NCBI RefSeq assembly: GCF_016629525.1
Contig: NZ_AP024269.1
Location: 4,228,001-4,292,000, forward strand
DNA: 64,000 nucleotides
Origin: Kaistia sp. 32K
Lineage (GTDB): Bacteria; Pseudomonadota; Alphaproteobacteria; Rhizobiales; Kaistiaceae
Direction: 5' to 3'
Shown: one piece after another, positions 60,549 to 64,000 of the stretch
Numbering within the stretch: the stretch's first letter is position 1
Layout of the letters: every line of letters begins with the position of its first letter
Program-made: the position numbers and the translations under genes
Notes under the pieces: generated by a model
What the model was told of the DNA's origin: nothing
Database searches by the model: none
Seen by the model: only the letters and a program-made list of their open reading frames with translations

Positions 60549-63500
60549 GTGGCTATCAAGAAAATCCTTGTCGCCAACCGGTCCGAAATCGCCATTCGCG
60601 TCTTCCGCGCGGCGAACGAACTGGGTCTCACCACCGTTGCTATCTTCGCAGAAGAAGACAAACTCGCCCTGCACCGCTTCAAGGCCGACGAAGCCTATCA
60701 GGTCGGCAAGGGCCTCGGCCCGATCGAAGCCTATCTGAACATCGCCGACGTCATCCGCATCGCCCGCGAGGCGAAGGTCGACGCCATCCATCCCGGCTAC
60801 GGCCTGTTGGCCGAGAGCCCGGAATTCGCCGAGGCCTGCGCCGAGGCCGGCATCATCTTCATCGGGCCGTCGCCTGAAACGATGCGCATGCTCGGCAACA
60901 AGGTCGCCGCCCGCAATCTGGCAATCGCCGCCGGCGTGCCGGTGATGCCCGCGACGGATCCGCTGCCGGACGACATCGAGCAGATCAAGGCCGAGGCGGC
61001 CCGCATCGGCTATCCGCTGATGCTGAAGGCCTCCTGGGGCGGCGGCGGACGCGGCATGCGCGTCATCCGCGACGAGGAGACCCTGCTCAAGGACGCGATC
61101 ACCGCCAAGCGCGAGGCGAAGGCCGCCTTCGGCAAGGACGAGATCTATCTCGAGAAGCTGGTCGAGCGCGCCCGTCACGTCGAGGTGCAGATCCTCGGCG
61201 ACCAGCACGGCAACATCGTCCACCTCTACGAGCGCGACTGCTCGGTGCAGCGCCGCCACCAGAAGGTGGTCGAGCGCGCCCCGGCGCCCTACCTGTCCGA
61301 CGCCGAGCGCAAGGGCATCACCGACTACGGCGTCGAGATCGCCAAGGCCGCCAACTATTTCGGCGCCGGCACCGTCGAGTTCCTGATGGATGCCGACACC
61401 GGCAAGTTCTACTTCATCGAGGTGAACCCGCGCATCCAGGTCGAGCACACCGTCACCGAGCAGGTGACCGGCATCGACATCGTCAAGGCGCAGATCCACA
61501 TCGCCGAGGGCGCCGCCATCGGCACGGCCGAATCGGGCGTGCCGAAGCAGGAAGACATCCGCCTGAATGGCCACGCCCTGCAGTGCCGCATCACGACGGA
61601 AGATCCCGAGCAGAACTTCATCCCGGACTACGGCCGCATCACCGCCTATCGCGAGGCGTCCGGCTTCGGCATCCGCCTCGACGGCGGCACCGCCTATGCC
61701 GGCGCGGTGATCACCCGCTTCTACGATCCGCTGCTGGAAAAGATCACCGCCTGGGCGCCGACGCCGCAGGAGGCGATCGCCCGCATGGACCGCGCGCTGC
61801 GCGAGTTCCGCATCCGCGGCGTGGCGACGAATTTGACCTTCGTCGCCAACATCATCAACCACCCGCAGTTCCGCGACAATTCCTACACCACGCGCTTCAT
61901 CGACACGACGCCGGAGCTGTTCTCGGCCGTGCGTCGGCGCGATCGCGGCACCAAGCTGCTCAACTACATCGCCGACGTCACCGTCAACGGCCATCCGGAG
62001 ACGCGCGGCCGCGCCAAGCCGAAGGCCGACGCGCTCGCCAAGGTGATCCCGCAATTCGCGGCCGAGCCGGCGCCGGGCACCAAGCAGTATCTCGACGCGC
62101 ACGGCCCCGACGCGCTCGCCAAGTGGATGCGCGCCGAGAGCCGCGTGCTCGTCACCGACACGACGATGCGCGACGCGCACCAGTCGCTGCTCGCCACCCG
62201 CATGCGCACGCATGACATCATCGGCATCGCCGACGCCTATGCACGCGGCCTGCCGGGACTGCTCAGCCTCGAATGCTGGGGCGGCGCCACCTTCGACGTC
62301 TCGATGCGCTTCCTGACCGAGGATCCGTGGGAGCGGCTCGCCATGGTGCGCGAGCGCGCGCCGAACATCCTGCTGCAGATGCTGCTGCGCGGCGCCAACG
62401 GCGTCGGCTACACCAACTATGCCGACAACGTCGTCAAGTTCTTCGTCAAGCAGGCAGCCGCCGGCGGCGTCGACCTCTTCCGCGTGTTCGACTGCCTGAA
62501 CTGGGTCGAGAACATGCGCGTCTCGATGGACGCCGTGCGCGAGGAGGGCAAGGTCCTCGAGGCCGCCATCTGCTACACCGGCGACATCCTCGATCCCGAC
62601 CGCGCCAAGTACGATCTGAAGTACTATGTCGCGCTCGCCAAGGAGCTGGAGCGGGCCGGCGCGCATGTCATCGGCCTGAAGGACATGGCGGGCCTCTTGA
62701 AGCCGGCCGCCGCCAAGAAGCTGATCGCGACCTTGCGCGAAGAGACCGAGCTGCCGATCCACCTGCACACGCATGACACGTCCGGCATCTCCGCCGCGAC
62801 CGTGCTGGCGGCGGTGGAAGCCGGCGTCGACGCTGTTGACGCGGCGATGGACGCGCTGTCGGGCCTCACCTCGCAGCCCTGCCTCGGCTCGATCGCCGAA
62901 GCGCTCAAGGGCTCCGAGCGCGACACCGGCCTCGATCCCGACGCGATCCGCCAGATCTCGTTCTATTGGGAAGCCGTGCGCGGCCAGTACACGGCCTTCG
63001 AGAGCGATCTGAAGGCCGGCGCTTCGGAAGTCTATCTGCACGAGATGCCGGGCGGCCAGTTCACCAATCTCAAGGAACAGGCCCGCTCGCTCGGCCTCGA
63101 CACGCGCTGGCACGAGGTGGCGCAGGCCTATGCCGACGTCAACCGGATGTTCGGCGACATCGTCAAGGTGACGCCCTCCTCCAAGGTCGTCGGCGACATG
63201 GCGCTGATGATGGTGTCGCAGAACCTCTCCGTCGCCGACGTCGAGAACCCGGCGAAGGACATCGCCTTCCCGGATTCCGTCGTGCAGATGATGCGCGGCG
63301 ATCTCGGCCAACCGCCGGGCGGCTGGCCCGAGGGCATCCAGAAGAAGGCGCTGAAGGGCGAGACGCCGTCGACGGCCCGTCCGGGCTCGCTGATCGCCGC
63401 CGCCGACCTCGAGGCCGAGCGCAAGACGGCCAAGGAGAAGGTCGGCAATGGCGAGATCGACGATTTCCAGCTCGCCTCCTACCTGATGTATCCGAAGGTC

Positions 63501-63989
63501 TTCACCGACTTCGCCAAGGGCCAGCAGAACTGGGGACCGACCAGCGTGCTGCCGACGCCGGTCTATTTCTACGGCCTGCCTGTCGGCGAGGAGATCCTGG
63601 TCGAGCTCGAGAAGGGCAAGACCATGGTGATCCGGATGCAGGCGATCGGCGACGCCGACGAGGAAGGCCTGATCCGCGTCTTCTTCGAGCTGAACGGCCA
63701 GCCGCGCGTGATCAAGGTTCCCGACCGCGCCAATTCCGGCAAGGTCGTCGCCAAGCGCAAGGCGGATGACGGCAACCCGAACCATGTCGCGGCGCCGATG
63801 CCGGGCGTCGTCTCGACGCTCGCCGTCAAGGCCGGCCAGACGGTCAAGGCCGGCGACGTGCTGCTGTCGATCGAGGCGATGAAGATGGAAACCGCCATCC
63901 ACGCCGACCGCGACGGCACGATCGCCGAAGTCCTGGTCCACGCCGGCAGCCAGATCGACGCCAAGGACCTGCTGGTGGTGTTCGGGTAG
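60549..63989 (+). CDS. pyc: Pyruvate carboxylase
   Basis: 1146 residues converting pyruvate, bicarbonate and ATP to oxaloacetate. Order: biotin carboxylase (KKILVANRSEIAIRVFRAANELG at the N-terminus, ATP loop KASWGGGGRGMR, FIEVNPRIQVEHTVTEQVTGIDIV); carboxyltransferase from about residue 530 (DTTMRDAHQSLLATRMRTHDI, FDCLNWVENM, GLKDMAGLLKP, HTHDTSG); allosteric linker; biotinyl domain with the biotinylated lysine in SIEAMKMETAIHADRDG about 35 residues from the end. All domains are on one chain and complete. The stop lies 11 bp before the window end. Confidence 0.98.
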   Translation: MAIKKILVANRSEIAIRVFRAANELGLTTVAIFAEEDKLALHRFKADEAYQVGKGLGPIEAYLNIADVIRIAREAKVDAIHPGYGLLAESPEFAEACAEAGIIFIGPSPETMRMLGNKVAARNLAIAAGVPVMPATDPLPDDIEQIKAEAARIGYPLMLKASWGGGGRGMRVIRDEETLLKDAITAKREAKAAFGKDEIYLEKLVERARHVEVQILGDQHGNIVHLYERDCSVQRRHQKVVERAPAPYLSDAERKGITDYGVEIAKAANYFGAGTVEFLMDADTGKFYFIEVNPRIQVEHTVTEQVTGIDIVKAQIHIAEGAAIGTAESGVPKQEDIRLNGHALQCRITTEDPEQNFIPDYGRITAYREASGFGIRLDGGTAYAGAVITRFYDPLLEKITAWAPTPQEAIARMDRALREFRIRGVATNLTFVANIINHPQFRDNSYTTRFIDTTPELFSAVRRRDRGTKLLNYIADVTVNGHPETRGRAKPKADALAKVIPQFAAEPAPGTKQYLDAHGPDALAKWMRAESRVLVTDTTMRDAHQSLLATRMRTHDIIGIADAYARGLPGLLSLECWGGATFDVSMRFLTEDPWERLAMVRERAPNILLQMLLRGANGVGYTNYADNVVKFFVKQAAAGGVDLFRVFDCLNWVENMRVSMDAVREEGKVLEAAICYTGDILDPDRAKYDLKYYVALAKELERAGAHVIGLKDMAGLLKPAAAKKLIATLREETELPIHLHTHDTSGISAATVLAAVEAGVDAVDAAMDALSGLTSQPCLGSIAEALKGSERDTGLDPDAIRQISFYWEAVRGQYTAFESDLKAGASEVYLHEMPGGQFTNLKEQARSLGLDTRWHEVAQAYADVNRMFGDIVKVTPSSKVVGDMALMMVSQNLSVADVENPAKDIAFPDSVVQMMRGDLGQPPGGWPEGIQKKALKGETPSTARPGSLIAAADLEAERKTAKEKVGNGEIDDFQLASYLMYPKVFTDFAKGQQNWGPTSVLPTPVYFYGLPVGEEILVELEKGKTMVIRMQAIGDADEEGLIRVFFELNGQPRVIKVPDRANSGKVVAKRKADDGNPNHVAAPMPGVVSTLAVKAGQTVKAGDVLLSIEAMKMETAIHADRDGTIAEVLVHAGSQIDAKDLLVVFG

Positions 63990-64000
63990 GCTTATTCGGG

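Noticed and set aside
60501..63941. 1146-codon open frame on the minus strand opposite pyc
   Set aside because: It mirrors pyc in a GC-rich genome. Its translation is Arg/Asp/Gly/His/Leu-rich without any family motif, while pyc is complete and recognisable.

Overview
The window looks like chromosomal DNA from a GC-rich alphaproteobacterium of the Hyphomicrobiales (Rhizobiales) type. The evidence is the gene content: CpdR-like response regulator, ftsEX-ydcF-plsC block, TIGR02302 low-complexity membrane protein, DUF2125 protein, PhaR/phbAB, IalB, MdoG/MdoH, and a single-chain pyruvate carboxylase. The intergenic spaces are also full of short palindromic repeats of the kind common in that order. 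I see no rRNA, tRNA, CRISPR array, prophage or plasmid functions. Almost everything is housekeeping. The one clear mobile element is an IS110-family insertion at 42256-43360.

Layout. 1-6983: TspO fragment, HIG1 protein, cob(I)alamin adenosyltransferase, rhomboid protease, etfBA with 3-hydroxybutyryl-CoA dehydrogenase, a TlpA-type thioredoxin, argH. 7061-9942: LptM-like lipoprotein, lysA, an ArsR regulator and an SDR with a strong palindromic operator between them. 10201-19500: TIGR02302 protein, CpdR-like regulator, hpt, ftsE-ftsX-ydcF-plsC, ChaC, DUF2125 protein. 19564-25577: racemase-like protein, then a tightly coupled minus-strand set (chorismate mutase-hisC-tyrC) below a methyltransferase, and divergent gloB plus a DUF985 cupin. 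25731-30580: NYN-domain protein, and the polyhydroxybutyrate genes phbB, phbA and divergent phaR. 31257-36718: YkvA, IalB, then the translation block ffh-rpsP-rimM-trmD-rplS. 36788-42088: methyltransferase, leuC, two paralogous secreted Trp/Gly-rich proteins, GNAT, zincin, leuD. 42256-49162: IS110 element, CoA-ester lyase, pyridoxal kinase, DUF429, carbonic anhydrase, asd. 49475-58226: secreted protein, LysE, aldo/keto reductase, Nramp transporter, a hexarate/hexonate dehydratase with ribokinase, opgG. 58214-63989: opgH and pyruvate carboxylase.

Functional links. Electron-transfer flavoprotein, 3-hydroxybutyryl-CoA dehydrogenase, phbA/phbB and pyruvate carboxylase cover C4-acyl-CoA, storage polymer and anaplerotic metabolism. 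argH, lysA, asd, leuC, leuD, hisC, tyrC and chorismate mutase make the window rich in amino-acid biosynthesis. ftsEX, plsC, opgGH and the LptM-like protein act at the cell envelope.

Most notable signals. (1) The 164-nt non-coding end of the IS110 element reads as a bridge RNA. It has a 10-bp closing stem around a loop whose two guide segments match both sides of the actual insertion site, and a second region whose segments match the two element ends. (2) A Thr-rich 16-residue leader peptide resembling ThrL lies upstream of asd, followed by mutually exclusive hairpins. (3) Perfect palindromic operator candidates lie at the arsR-SDR, phbA-phaR and Nramp promoters. (4) One repeat family sits on the ends of genes and supplies their stop codons.
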